Assembly: GCF_035581365.1 (NCBI RefSeq)
Contig: NZ_CP141590.1
Span: 1,364,001 to 1,428,000 of the forward strand
Origin: Tsuneonella sp. CC-YZS046
GTDB lineage: Bacteria; Pseudomonadota; Alphaproteobacteria; Sphingomonadales; Sphingomonadaceae
Length of the DNA: 64,000 nt
Reading direction: 5' to 3'
In this document: positions 16,954-25,328 of the stretch, piece by piece
Layout of the letters: each line of letters starts with the position of its first letter
How positions within the stretch are numbered: the first letter of the stretch is position 1
Translations under genes and position numbers: made by a program
The notes under the pieces: generated by a model
Told to the model about the DNA's origin: nothing
The model's input: the letters and a program-made list of their open reading frames with translations, nothing else
The model's database searches: none

Positions 16954-17822
16954 GCCGCATCCCGTTCAAGGGCGATCGCTTCCCGATGGGCGAGAACATC
17001 CATGCGGCCCCATTCGAATTCCGTAATCAACTGGCGCAGCTTCGCCGCCATGACGTCGATATTCGTGTAATGGCGCAGGCGTGACTTGAGCGGCGCGCCA
17101 GCGACCCGCGGCTGGTCCGGGTCGATCTCCCAGGGATGAAAATAGAAGATGGCGGATCGTCCGTCGCGGCGATTCACCTGGCGGATCGCCCAGCGCGAGA
17201 AGGCATAGGGCAGGACCCGGAAGAAACCACCGCCGCCTGCCGCGAGACGCCTTCCGGCAAATTCGGCCGTGGTGACGGGAATTTCAAGCAGGTCGGACCA
17301 GGGAAGCGGGCGGAATGCGAAACGCGGCGCTTCCTTCCAGCCGTAATGATCGTGCGCGACCGGAGCCACGCTGGAACTGTAGGAATAGCCATGCTCGGCA
17401 AGAACCATATAGGCCCAGGGCGTTCGCTGGTCGATGGAGAAGCTGGGCGCGCGATAGCCCGTCACCGCCACCCCCGCCGCGTCTTCGATAGTAGCGCGGG
17501 CCTTCGCGATGTCGTCCGAGAACCGTGCCCGATCCATGGTGAAGACACGGGCATGATCCCAGCCGTGGCTCGCCAGTTCATGCCCCGCATCCGCGATGCG
17601 GCGCATCAGCGGACCATGGCGGCGCGCAACCCATCCCAGCGTAAAGAAGGTCGCCTTGACCTGCGCCTCGTCGAACATCTCCAGAATGCGCGAGACATTG
17701 CATTCGATCCGGTCGGTCAAGCCATCCCAGCTGCCTCGCGCGATCACATCCTCGAACGCGCCGACATGAAACCAGTCTTCCACATCGACCGACAAGCCAT
17801 TGATAGAGCGCGCGATGTTCAC
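16950..17822 (-). CDS. XrtA-system polysaccharide deacetylase
   Basis: A 290-residue carbohydrate esterase 4 (NodB fold) protein of the exosortase A-associated deacetylase family. Motif 1 is LSVDVEDWFHV at residues 10-20, which holds the catalytic and metal Asp residues. Motif 2 is ELASHGWDHARVF with the two metal His, and motif 3 is TGYRAPSFSI. A late YFHPWEIDPDQPR carries the expected conserved His. It should remove N- or O-acetyl groups from the polysaccharide. No clear signal peptide is seen, as is usual for this family. It begins 12 nt after the ATPase stop. Confidence 0.94.
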   Translation of the reverse strand: MNIARSINGLSVDVEDWFHVGAFEDVIARGSWDGLTDRIECNVSRILEMFDEAQVKATFFTLGWVARRHGPLMRRIADAGHELASHGWDHARVFTMDRARFSDDIAKARATIEDAAGVAVTGYRAPSFSIDQRTPWAYMVLAEHGYSYSSSVAPVAHDHYGWKEAPRFAFRPLPWSDLLEIPVTTAEFAGRRLAAGGGGFFRVLPYAFSRWAIRQVNRRDGRSAIFYFHPWEIDPDQPRVAGAPLKSRLRHYTNIDVMAAKLRQLITEFEWGRMDVLAHREAIALERDAA

Positions 17823-17834
17823 CCAGGCCTCCTC

Positions 17835-19007
17835 TCAGGCCGCCATCGACCGGCTTGCATCGCTTTCGATCCACTCGATCAGCATGGTCAGGGTATGACG
17901 AATGGCGCGTTCCTGCTCGGCCATCTTCGCCTCGATCTGCCCCAACCGTTCGGCGAGCGCTTCGATCGCAGGCGCATGCGCGGCGGAAAGCCCGTCTTCC
18001 AGGCCATGGGAAAGCTCCACCACCGCCTGCTGGAGTTCGGCGATACGGGCATCGCGGGCAGACAGCATCGCTTCGACCAGCTTCGGATCGAAAGCTAGCG
18101 CCGCCGGCTGCCCGGTCGATCCGGCCTCCGGCTTTTCCGGCTTGGCGGCCTCGCCCGGCGTTTGCGCGGCCGGCGCGACGGCGTTGGAAATATTGTCGTC
18201 GGCGATCTCCGCCAGAACCGTGCGGAGCATCATCTCGTCGATGCGCGAGCGTTGCTCGACCGCGCCCAGCAACAGCAGCCTGTTGGCCAGCTGGTTGATC
18301 CTGCGCGGGATGCCGCGCGTCGCCTCGTAAAGCTCGGCGAACACGCCTTGATCGAATGAGGGATTGTCCCGCCAGCCCACGCGCGAAAGACGATGCTTGA
18401 TGTAGGGTTCGACCTCGCTCGCCTCCATCGCATCGAGATGATGCGTCGCGATGACGCGCTGGCGCAACTGCTCCAGATTCGGATGGGTCTGCAATGTCGT
18501 GCGAAATTCCGGCTGGCCCAGCAGCAGGGTTTGCAGCAGCGGATGCGAGCCTAGCTGGAAGTTCGACAGCATGCGCAGCTCTTCCAGCGCGCTGATCGCC
18601 ATGTTCTGCAATTCATCGACAACCAGCAGGCATCGCCGCCCTGCCCGCGCCTCGTCATGCAGAAAGCCTTCGATCGCGCCAAGGGCGGATGCCTTGTCAT
18701 GCCCTTCGATATCGAGGCCGAAGCATTGCGCGACCACATGGATGATTTCCTCGCCATCCAGCTTGCTGGTCACCACCTGCCCGACAGTCAGCCGTTCCGG
18801 GTCCACCGTGGAAGTCAAATGGGCGACCAGGGTGGATTTCCCCGCCCCGACCTCGCCGGTGATGACGATGAAGCCTTCGCCCTGCGCCAATCCATAACTC
18901 AAATAAGACAATGCCTTGCGATGCGAAATGCTCTCGAAATAGAAGGCCGGGTCCGGGGTGAGCTGAAAGGGCCTGCCGCTAAGCCCGTAAAAATCGTCGT
19001 ACATCAC
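17835..19007 (-). CDS. XrtA/PEP-CTERM-associated ATPase (ExeA-like)
   Basis: A 390-residue AAA ATPase of the ExeA/GspA type specific to exosortase A loci. The N-terminus YDDFYGLSGRPFQLTPDP is diagnostic. Walker A is GEVGAGKST at about residue 51 and Walker B is CLLVVDELQNM. An AAA C-terminal lid (GIPRRINQLANRLLL) follows. After about residue 280 comes a low-complexity linker and a predicted coiled coil rich in Glu/Ala/Gln (RDARIAELQQAVVEL, EALAERLGQIEAKM). The role is not established; it may power or time assembly of the export machinery. It lies between the beta-barrel and deacetylase genes with gaps of about 12-14 nt. Confidence 0.93.
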   Translation of the reverse strand: MMYDDFYGLSGRPFQLTPDPAFYFESISHRKALSYLSYGLAQGEGFIVITGEVGAGKSTLVAHLTSTVDPERLTVGQVVTSKLDGEEIIHVVAQCFGLDIEGHDKASALGAIEGFLHDEARAGRRCLLVVDELQNMAISALEELRMLSNFQLGSHPLLQTLLLGQPEFRTTLQTHPNLEQLRQRVIATHHLDAMEASEVEPYIKHRLSRVGWRDNPSFDQGVFAELYEATRGIPRRINQLANRLLLLGAVEQRSRIDEMMLRTVLAEIADDNISNAVAPAAQTPGEAAKPEKPEAGSTGQPAALAFDPKLVEAMLSARDARIAELQQAVVELSHGLEDGLSAAHAPAIEALAERLGQIEAKMAEQERAIRHTLTMLIEWIESDASRSMAA

Positions 19008-19021
19008 ATCACTCCTTGGGC

Positions 19022-20656
19022 TCAGAACGAATAACGCATGCCGAGGAGAGCGGTGAGGTAGCTGGAATCCTCCTCGATCTCCCTTGTTATGCCATCGAGA
19101 CGGACCGCCGCAGTGGCGCTCAGCCGGTCCGTCAGCAGGCGATCATAGGCCAGCCCGGCGCCCCAGGCAGTAACATCGCCACCGTTGGCAAAGCCACTGT
19201 TCAGCCAATTGGCCCGGATGTCTCCCGAAAGAGTCGAGCGCCGGTCCAATCGCAGGTTCGCATAGGCGGCAAGCCAGATATTCTCGTCGATCACACCGTT
19301 GGCCGAAGCCAGGATCGTGCCTTCCGCGGCGATGAATTTCCGCCGGTCGTAGCCCGCGCCTATGCCGGCCTGTATCCGGCCCAGATCGACCGCATAGCTG
19401 GCCGCGATACCACGCCCCCTGAAGGTCGCGGACCGCACCGAACCGAGTGCGCTGCCCAGGCAGGAACCTTGCTCCAGGCTGCCCACACAGCTGTTCAGAT
19501 CGCCCGTCAGCGCATTGCGGACGGCGTCGAAGCTGGTCGGCAAGGACGACAGCGCATTGTTGAGCTGCCCGCCGAAGCCGGCGACATTGTCATAGACCAT
19601 GACATTCACGCTGCTGCGCCGAGTCATCTGCCAGCCGAAACTGCCGTGATAGCTTGTCGCCCCATAGCGGCGGCCGACATGGGCCTCCAGGGTAGTGCGC
19701 ACGCTGGGCCGCCAGATCACGCCGACATCCCAGATCAGCCCCTCGACATCATAGGCCATCACGCGCGGCGCGCTCTTGTCCGTTTTCAGGCGGCCCTTGG
19801 AATCGAACACGGGATTGCCATCCGCATCGAACAGCGCATCGCGGCTGGAAATCTCGACATCCTCGTACCCCACGCCGCCGACAAGGGCGACGGTGCGGCT
19901 GACCGGCACGGTCACATCGGCCCGGATATGCCTGTCCTCCGCCCTCTGGTCGAGGTTGGAAATATCCTCGCGATACCAGCCAGCGCCGAGGCCCAAGCCG
20001 ACCGGAAGCACATCGCCCGGCTGCGTCCCGGCATGGAGAGTGGCCATATGAACGGTGCTGTGGTCGAACACATCGACCGGATCGCCATCCGGCCCCGCCA
20101 ATATGCCGTCCGGCCCTTCGAGACGGGTATAGCCGATCCGGTAATTGGCCGTCAGGGCCACATCGCCCGCATGGGTCTGGAGGCTGGGTCCGGCGTAGAC
20201 CGAATAGAGGGTGTTGCTGTCGCCATCGCTCGAGAAGGGGTTGAGAACCGAACCGCCATTGCCCTCGAAATGGGTCCGGGTCGCCAGCCCGCCCGCCTCG
20301 ATCGTGAGGGTGCGGGGGATGATCGACGCCGAAACGCGGGCAATGCCGGTTATCTCGTCCACATCGGGGGCGTCCTTGCCCCAGCCGATCGTCCGTGCAT
20401 AGCGAAGCGACAATTCGCCCGCGGTGTTGCGGCCGTTGATCGAGGTATCCACGCCTGCCGCCAGCCGGGTATAAGTCACCGTATCGTTCCCGGGGGACAA
20501 TTCCGCCGACAGGACCTGGGCCGCTTCGATATAGGGCCTCACTTCGATACGCTGCCCGCCTCCAGTGCTTCCGCCGCCGCCTTCGCGAGCGAGCGCCGGG
20601 GTGGCGGCAAGCGCCGCGAGAACCGGCAACAGCAGCAATTTCAAGCAAAATCGCAT
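19022..20656 (-). CDS. XrtA-associated outer membrane beta-barrel protein (TIGR03016-type)
   Basis: A 544-residue outer membrane protein with a signal peptide at residues 1-23 (LLLLPVLAALAATPALA) and a Gly/Ser-rich linker. It then has repeated amphipathic strands typical of a large beta-barrel and a terminal aromatic residue (LGMRYSF). The start IEVRPYIEAAQVLSAEL matches the PEP-CTERM-associated outer membrane family. It is probably the pore through which the polysaccharide leaves, working with the export lipoprotein. It begins 2 nt from the kinase stop in the same operon. Confidence 0.9.
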   Translation of the reverse strand: MRFCLKLLLLPVLAALAATPALAREGGGGSTGGGQRIEVRPYIEAAQVLSAELSPGNDTVTYTRLAAGVDTSINGRNTAGELSLRYARTIGWGKDAPDVDEITGIARVSASIIPRTLTIEAGGLATRTHFEGNGGSVLNPFSSDGDSNTLYSVYAGPSLQTHAGDVALTANYRIGYTRLEGPDGILAGPDGDPVDVFDHSTVHMATLHAGTQPGDVLPVGLGLGAGWYREDISNLDQRAEDRHIRADVTVPVSRTVALVGGVGYEDVEISSRDALFDADGNPVFDSKGRLKTDKSAPRVMAYDVEGLIWDVGVIWRPSVRTTLEAHVGRRYGATSYHGSFGWQMTRRSSVNVMVYDNVAGFGGQLNNALSSLPTSFDAVRNALTGDLNSCVGSLEQGSCLGSALGSVRSATFRGRGIAASYAVDLGRIQAGIGAGYDRRKFIAAEGTILASANGVIDENIWLAAYANLRLDRRSTLSGDIRANWLNSGFANGGDVTAWGAGLAYDRLLTDRLSATAAVRLDGITREIEEDSSYLTALLGMRYSF

Positions 20657-20658
20657 GG

Positions 20659-21720
20659 TTACCCCCCGTAACCGTAATAGGAACCGAAGCGCCGCCCGCT
20701 GGGGCTGAAACGCGCGCCGTTCAGAAGAAGCTTGATGTCGGGGCAGGCCGAAAGGAGGGATATCGCATCCTCCAGCGCGCTTTGCCCGGTCCGGTCCGCC
20801 CTGACCACGATCAGGGCCTGCCCCACATATTTCGCAAGCTCGGCAGCCGGAGAGGCCGCAAGAGCCGGCGGAGAATCGAAGATCACGATGCGTTCGGGCG
20901 CGCCCCGGGTCAGGCGGTCGAGGACTTCGCCGGCCCGCGAGCTTGCGAGATATTCGCTATCGGAATTGGTCCGGTTGCCCGCAGGCAGCACCCACAATCC
21001 GGGAATATCGGTGCGCAGGACGCAATCCTCCACCTTGATCGCGGGATCGGCCAGCGCGTCCATCAGCCCCGGCCCGCCGGCTATTCCCAGAGCGGAAAGA
21101 ATGGATGGCTTGGCGAAATCCGCATCCACCAGCAGAACCTCGCTGTCCCGCTCCGACGCGATGGAAAGCGCCAGGTTGACGGCGCAGAAGGTCTTTCCCT
21201 CACCCGGATGGGGCGAACAGATCAGGATGCGCTGGCCATTGGGGGCAGCCCGCCCTGCCACGGATTCCCTGGCAGTTTGAAGGAGTTGCCGCTTGATTAT
21301 GCGAAACTCTTCGAGCAGCGCCGTGACCGGCCCTTCCGGCTCGATAAGGCCCTGTTCCCGCAACCAGGCGCGCTTCACCGGGTGCGGCGCACCAGCAAAA
21401 TTGATGGGTTCGACCCGCTTCTCGGCAACGACTGCAGGCGTCTCATCCGAAGCAGGCGAGGCCGCCGAGGGAGCAGGCTGCTGCGGCTGGGGCGCGGCCT
21501 GTGGTTCCGCAGCATCGCGGCCCTCGGCGTCAATGGGGGGCCGATCATCGACCCGGGGCTTGCGGGATCGCAGGCGCTTCGCCAGCGGAGGAAGATCCTT
21601 CGGAACCGAAGCCGGCTTCAAGCCGGCAAGGTCGAAAGCCTCTGTCGCCCGTTCAAGCAAGGATTTGCTGGCGGGGTCCGCGCCATCTCCAGGCAGAGGG
21701 ATCTTGCTTTGATCAGTCAT
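20659..21720 (-). CDS. XrtA-associated tyrosine autokinase (BY-kinase)
   Basis: A 353-residue bacterial tyrosine kinase of the CpsD/CapB type associated with exosortase A loci. The first 100 residues are a Pro/Ala-rich low-complexity tail. The kinase core has the Walker A-like ICSPHPGEGKTF, A' motif VLLVDADF and B motif IVIFDSPP. The C-terminus RRFGSYYGYGG is a short tyrosine cluster where autophosphorylation is expected. It works with the separate membrane chain-length protein encoded just upstream (12 nt apart), so this system uses a split kinase/transmembrane pair rather than a fused Wzc. Confidence 0.93.
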   Translation of the reverse strand: MTDQSKIPLPGDGADPASKSLLERATEAFDLAGLKPASVPKDLPPLAKRLRSRKPRVDDRPPIDAEGRDAAEPQAAPQPQQPAPSAASPASDETPAVVAEKRVEPINFAGAPHPVKRAWLREQGLIEPEGPVTALLEEFRIIKRQLLQTARESVAGRAAPNGQRILICSPHPGEGKTFCAVNLALSIASERDSEVLLVDADFAKPSILSALGIAGGPGLMDALADPAIKVEDCVLRTDIPGLWVLPAGNRTNSDSEYLASSRAGEVLDRLTRGAPERIVIFDSPPALAASPAAELAKYVGQALIVVRADRTGQSALEDAISLLSACPDIKLLLNGARFSPSGRRFGSYYGYGG

Positions 21721-21731
21721 CCCATCCCTCC

Positions 21732-23252
21732 TCAGACCACCGAGCCGCGCTGGACGAATTCCACGACCAGCAGCACTATGAAGAGACAGCCCAGCCCCGC
21801 TGCGCCGCCCAGGAATTGCTTGAACCGCTTCGCTTCGATCAACCGCCGCGCATCGGTGAAAGTGAACGACACCGTCCCCAGAACGGGAAGATCGAGCGCA
21901 TCTTCGAGCTTGTTGGCGGTGGCGAAGGTCGAGCGCAGATGGCCCACCGCGAAACCCGCGCCCACGCCGGCGCCGATGCCAACGATCAACACGCCAAAAA
22001 GCAGCAGGGGCCGGTTGGGCGCGGACGGAATGCGCGGTGTCGTCGGCGGATCGATGATCTCGAACCGGATCGAGCTGTTCTCCGTCTCCACCTGACCACG
22101 CAACCGAAGTTCTTCACGATCTTTCAGAAGTTTGTCGTATTGATCTCTCAAGACATCGTAATCCCGGCTGATGCGCTGCGCTTCCGCCGCCACGCCGGGT
22201 TCCATCGTCTGATTGGCGATCATCGCGCTGATTTCGGCCTGGAGCGCAGCCTTGCGGGCCTGCAGCGCCTGGACATTGGCCTGCCGTTCCGTGCGGATGG
22301 AAATGAGCGAAGTATAGGCCGGGTTCGGCGTGCCGCCCGCTCCATCGCCGGCCGCGACCTGCTTGCGCAAGGATGCGATCTGCTGCTTGAGACTCACGAC
22401 ATCGGGGTGATTGTCGGTAAGTCCACGCGCCTTCATTCCGGCAAGATCCGCCTCGGCCTGCGCCAGCGTGCCTCGCGGCCCGCCGCCAACACCGGGGACG
22501 ATCAGGGTGGGCGGAGTGCTGCTCAACTGGCCGGTTATCGCGGCAAGCGCGCTCTGAGCGGCAGCCAGATCCGCATCGATGCTGCGCATTTCGGAGCGGC
22601 TCGATTCGAGCTTCTGGGCAATGGACGCGGCACCTCCGATCAATTCAGGATGCTGGGCCTCGAAGGCAAGGCGGCGCTGCTCCGCCGCTTCCAGCTGCTT
22701 CTGGCGTGCCTCCAGCTGCTGATCCAGAAACTGTATCGTCTCATGCATCTCGCCGCGATCGCCCGCGAGATTTTCCTCGCGGAAGATATCGAGCATCTTC
22801 TGAACGATATCCTGAGCAAGTCTGGCGTTTTCCGCGTCGGACAAATCGCTGCGCCCGGATTGGGCGCTGATCTCGAACAGATTGTCCTGCTGGCTGACGA
22901 TCTTGATCTGCTTCGCCAGCGACTGAACGGCGACCTCCATCTGCGAAGGTGAAACTATATCCTGGCCAATGCGGGTGGCGCGGATGACCTTCTCGAGATT
23001 GGTCGCGCTGGTAATCGTCTGGCGAACCCTTTCGATATCCTTCTGCCGGGTTCCAGCGCCGATGCCGATCTGCTGGGCCAGCACATCGTCGAGCTGAACG
23101 AATATCCGGGTCTTCAATTCGTAAGTGTTCGGAATGAAAGCGACCGCCAGCCAGCCAAGCAGACACACCGCCCAGCTTATGGCCAGCACCAGCCATCGGC
23201 GGTGCCAGATGGAAAAAAGCGCTGCGCGCAGTTCATCATAGATGGCGTTCAT
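21732..23252 (-). CDS. XrtA-system polysaccharide chain-length determinant (Wzz/GNVR)
   Basis: A 506-residue inner-membrane protein of the polysaccharide co-polymerase family. One transmembrane helix is near residue 20-40 (RWLVLAISWAVCLLGWLAVAF) and the second near 415-440. Between them is a long periplasmic domain with coiled coils (LDQQLEARQKQLEAAEQRR; SLKQQIASLRKQV). It controls chain length and partners with the tyrosine autokinase. The ATG at 23252 (MNAIYDELR) was chosen because it opens the conserved N-terminus; an in-frame extension to 23297 overlaps the upstream gene. Confidence 0.93.
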   Translation of the reverse strand: MNAIYDELRAALFSIWHRRWLVLAISWAVCLLGWLAVAFIPNTYELKTRIFVQLDDVLAQQIGIGAGTRQKDIERVRQTITSATNLEKVIRATRIGQDIVSPSQMEVAVQSLAKQIKIVSQQDNLFEISAQSGRSDLSDAENARLAQDIVQKMLDIFREENLAGDRGEMHETIQFLDQQLEARQKQLEAAEQRRLAFEAQHPELIGGAASIAQKLESSRSEMRSIDADLAAAQSALAAITGQLSSTPPTLIVPGVGGGPRGTLAQAEADLAGMKARGLTDNHPDVVSLKQQIASLRKQVAAGDGAGGTPNPAYTSLISIRTERQANVQALQARKAALQAEISAMIANQTMEPGVAAEAQRISRDYDVLRDQYDKLLKDREELRLRGQVETENSSIRFEIIDPPTTPRIPSAPNRPLLLFGVLIVGIGAGVGAGFAVGHLRSTFATANKLEDALDLPVLGTVSFTFTDARRLIEAKRFKQFLGGAAGLGCLFIVLLVVEFVQRGSVV

Positions 23253-23265
23253 GCCGCGGGCGCCC

Positions 23266-23910
23266 TCAGAACATGCTCTCGGGGATGATGACCACATCGC
23301 CCGGCATCAGCAGGACATTCGCCTTGCTGTCCCCCTTCTTGAGAAGGTCGTTCAGGCGCAGCTTGTATTCCTGCTGCTTCCCGCTCTCCTTGTCGAAGCG
23401 AACCAGCTTCGCCCGGTTGCCGGCCGCATATTCCGACAGTCCACCCACCGCGATCATCGCATCGAGAATGGTCATGTTCGCGCGATAGGGGATGGACGCA
23501 GGCTTTTCCGTGGCGCCCACGATCCGAACCTGCTGGCTGAACGTGCCCGCGAATTTGTTGACGATCACCGACACCAGCGGATCGTTGATATATTGGGACA
23601 ATTGCAGGCGAACATCTTCCGCCAGCATCGCCGGAGTCTTGCCGACCGCAGGCATGTCCGTGACCAGCGGAGTGGTGATGCGCCCATCCGGCCGCACCTG
23701 AACGCTCGCCCCCAGTTCGGGATTGCGCCAGACGTGAATCGTCAGCTCGTCCAGCGGACCGATCACATATTCTTCGCCCGGCCCCTCCTGCATCGCGACG
23801 AACTGCGCGGGCTGAAGCTCCCTCGTCGCAGTGCCGGCAGCGCACCCCGAAAGAGTCAGCCCGGCCACTGCGGTTGCGGCCAGCATGTGAGCGAAACGGT
23901 TCTTTTGCAT
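23266..23910 (-). CDS. Polysaccharide export lipoprotein (Wza/EpsE-type)
   Basis: A 214-residue periplasmic/outer-membrane export protein. The signal peptide ends in a lipobox, LTLSGC (lipidated Cys near residue 23), and a poly_export domain follows (YVIGPLDELTIHVWRNPEL). A SLBB-like domain comes next (IVGATEKPASIPYR, TILDAMIAVGG) and the ending is VLLMPGDVVIIPESMF. This is the short form typical of exosortase loci, lacking the long C-terminal barrel helix of E. coli Wza. The ATG at 23910 has GAGGAC 8 nt upstream. It is the first gene of the main XrtA operon, after a 191-bp gap with candidate control elements. Confidence 0.93.
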   Translation of the reverse strand: MQKNRFAHMLAATAVAGLTLSGCAAGTATRELQPAQFVAMQEGPGEEYVIGPLDELTIHVWRNPELGASVQVRPDGRITTPLVTDMPAVGKTPAMLAEDVRLQLSQYINDPLVSVIVNKFAGTFSQQVRIVGATEKPASIPYRANMTILDAMIAVGGLSEYAAGNRAKLVRFDKESGKQQEYKLRLNDLLKKGDSKANVLLMPGDVVIIPESMF

Positions 23911-23993
23911 CGGTGCGCGTCCTCGCGATTCGGCGGGCCGGACGAGGCGGGGCGCACATGCCCTATCCCCGTCCAGGCCCTGGATCCGAAATG

Positions 23994-24022
23994 CGGTATT
24001 GCGATAAAGGGTGAACATACCG
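23994..24022. promoter_or_regulatory. Inverted repeat CGGTAT-N17-ATACCG (candidate operator)
   Basis: CGGTAT at 23994-23999 is the exact reverse complement of ATACCG at 24017-24022, with centres 23 bp apart, about two helical turns. It lies 84-112 bp upstream of the export lipoprotein start, a suitable place for a dimeric regulator. No regulator gene is in the locus to pair with it. Confidence 0.35.
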
Positions 24023-24069
24023 TTAGCCTTTCGGCCAACGGCGCGGCTTTCGGCAGTTTATTACGAATG

Positions 24070-24086
24070 CGTCCCGAAAAGGGACG
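24070..24086 (-). terminator. Small hairpin after the decarboxylase gene
   Basis: CGTCCC-GAAAA-GGGACG forms a perfect 6-bp stem with a 5-base loop, about 15 nt after the decarboxylase stop on the minus strand. No clear U-tract follows, so it is a weak terminator or attenuator between the acyl-activation genes and the export operon. Confidence 0.35.
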
Positions 24087-24101
24087 GTGTGCCGGAGAAT
24101 G

Positions 24102-25328
24102 CTAAACCAGCAGCTCCAGCGCCGGCCCCTGCCCCAAAAAAGCCGCCGGGCTGGCGGTCGCGCCATAGGCGCCGGCGCAGAAAATGGCGACCAGATCGCC
24201 GACCTGGGCATCCGGCAGCATCGCCTTGTCCGCCAACCGGTCAAGCGGCGTGCAGAGACAGCCCACCACACTCGCCTCAACCGATGGCGAGCGGGTGAAT
24301 TGCGTCGCGATCGCCACGGGATAATTGCGGCGAACGACGGTGCCGAAATTGCCGGACGCCGCAAGCTGGTGATGAAGCCCCCCGTCAGTCACCAGGTAAA
24401 GCTCGCCATGGCTTTCCTTGCGATCGACGATGCAGGCCAGATAAACTCCCGCCTCACCCACCAGATAACGCCCCAGTTCGATACAAAATTGTGTTTTTGC
24501 AATCTCTTGAGGGATATTCTCAAAGCGATTTGACAACGCCTTGCCGACCGCTCCGATATCGAGCGGTTCGTCTCCGGCAAAATATGGAATACCGAAGCCC
24601 CCGCCCATGTTGAGATGAGGCAAGGGCGCGCCGATCTCCCGGGCCAGCCGGGCCGCGAGGTCCAGCGTGTTGCCTTGCGCCTCGATTATCGCTTCCGAAG
24701 ACAATGCCTGGCTGCCGGCGAAGATATGCAGGCCGCGCCATTCCGCTCCGGATGCGACGATCTTTCGCGCAAGCGCCGGCACTCGCTCCGTATCGATACC
24801 GAATGGCTTGGCGCCGCCGCCCATTTTCATGCCCGATCCGCGCAATTCGAAATCCGGGTTCACGCGGATAGCCAGACGGGGACGCTTGCCCAGATTCCCG
24901 GCGATGGCCAGCGCACGAGCCGCCTCGCCTTCCGATTCCAGGTTGAGCGTGACCCCGGCCGCGATCGCGGCTTCCAGTTCCCAATCACGCTTGCCCGGCC
25001 CGGCAAAGCTGACTGTGGCCAGATCGATGCCAGCCTTCCGAACCAGTTCCAGTTCACCGCCGGATGCAATGTCAAATCCATCCACCAAGCCTTTGATGGA
25101 TTCCAGAAGAGGAATATAAGGATTTGCTTTTACTGCATAATGAATCGAAAGATCATCGGGCATGGCAGAGCGAAGCTTGGCCACCCGCTGCTCGATCATG
25201 GCTTTGGAATAAACGAACAGTGGCGTGCCTCCGGCACGAGCGACGAGTTCGCTCGCCCGCACGCCTCCCACGGCAAGTTCGCCATCGACGGCATCGAAGC
25301 CGGAAGGTATCGGACCGAGCGGTTTCAT
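24102..25328 (-). CDS. PLP-dependent decarboxylase of the XrtA system (fold type III)
   Basis: A 408-residue PLP enzyme of the diaminopimelate/ornithine decarboxylase fold, in the exosortase A-associated subgroup. The PLP lysine is Lys67 in IHYAVKANPY. The phosphate-binding Gly-rich segment is LNMGGGFGIPYF, and the active-site motifs are ELGRYLVGEAGVY and VVGCLCTPLDRL. The likely substrate is an amino acid or an aminoacyl group, but this is not known. Its start overlaps the acyl-CoA ligase stop by 4 nt (ATGA), so the two are translationally coupled and may act in one pathway with the ACP encoded across the divergent junction. Short AT-rich patches (about 24481-24530) differ from the surrounding base use. 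Confidence 0.92.
   Translation of the reverse strand: MKPLGPIPSGFDAVDGELAVGGVRASELVARAGGTPLFVYSKAMIEQRVAKLRSAMPDDLSIHYAVKANPYIPLLESIKGLVDGFDIASGGELELVRKAGIDLATVSFAGPGKRDWELEAAIAAGVTLNLESEGEAARALAIAGNLGKRPRLAIRVNPDFELRGSGMKMGGGAKPFGIDTERVPALARKIVASGAEWRGLHIFAGSQALSSEAIIEAQGNTLDLAARLAREIGAPLPHLNMGGGFGIPYFAGDEPLDIGAVGKALSNRFENIPQEIAKTQFCIELGRYLVGEAGVYLACIVDRKESHGELYLVTDGGLHHQLAASGNFGTVVRRNYPVAIATQFTRSPSVEASVVGCLCTPLDRLADKAMLPDAQVGDLVAIFCAGAYGATASPAAFLGQGPALELLV

Larger units (their letters stand above)
23911..24101 (-). promoter_or_regulatory. Upstream region of the XrtA export operon
   Basis: This 191-bp gap separates the decarboxylase stop from the export lipoprotein start and probably holds a promoter for the main XrtA operon. 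It contains the inverted repeat at 23994-24022 and the hairpin at 24070-24086. I looked for a sigma-54 -24/-12 element, since some exosortase loci use one, and found none with the right GG/GC spacing. Confidence 0.45.
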
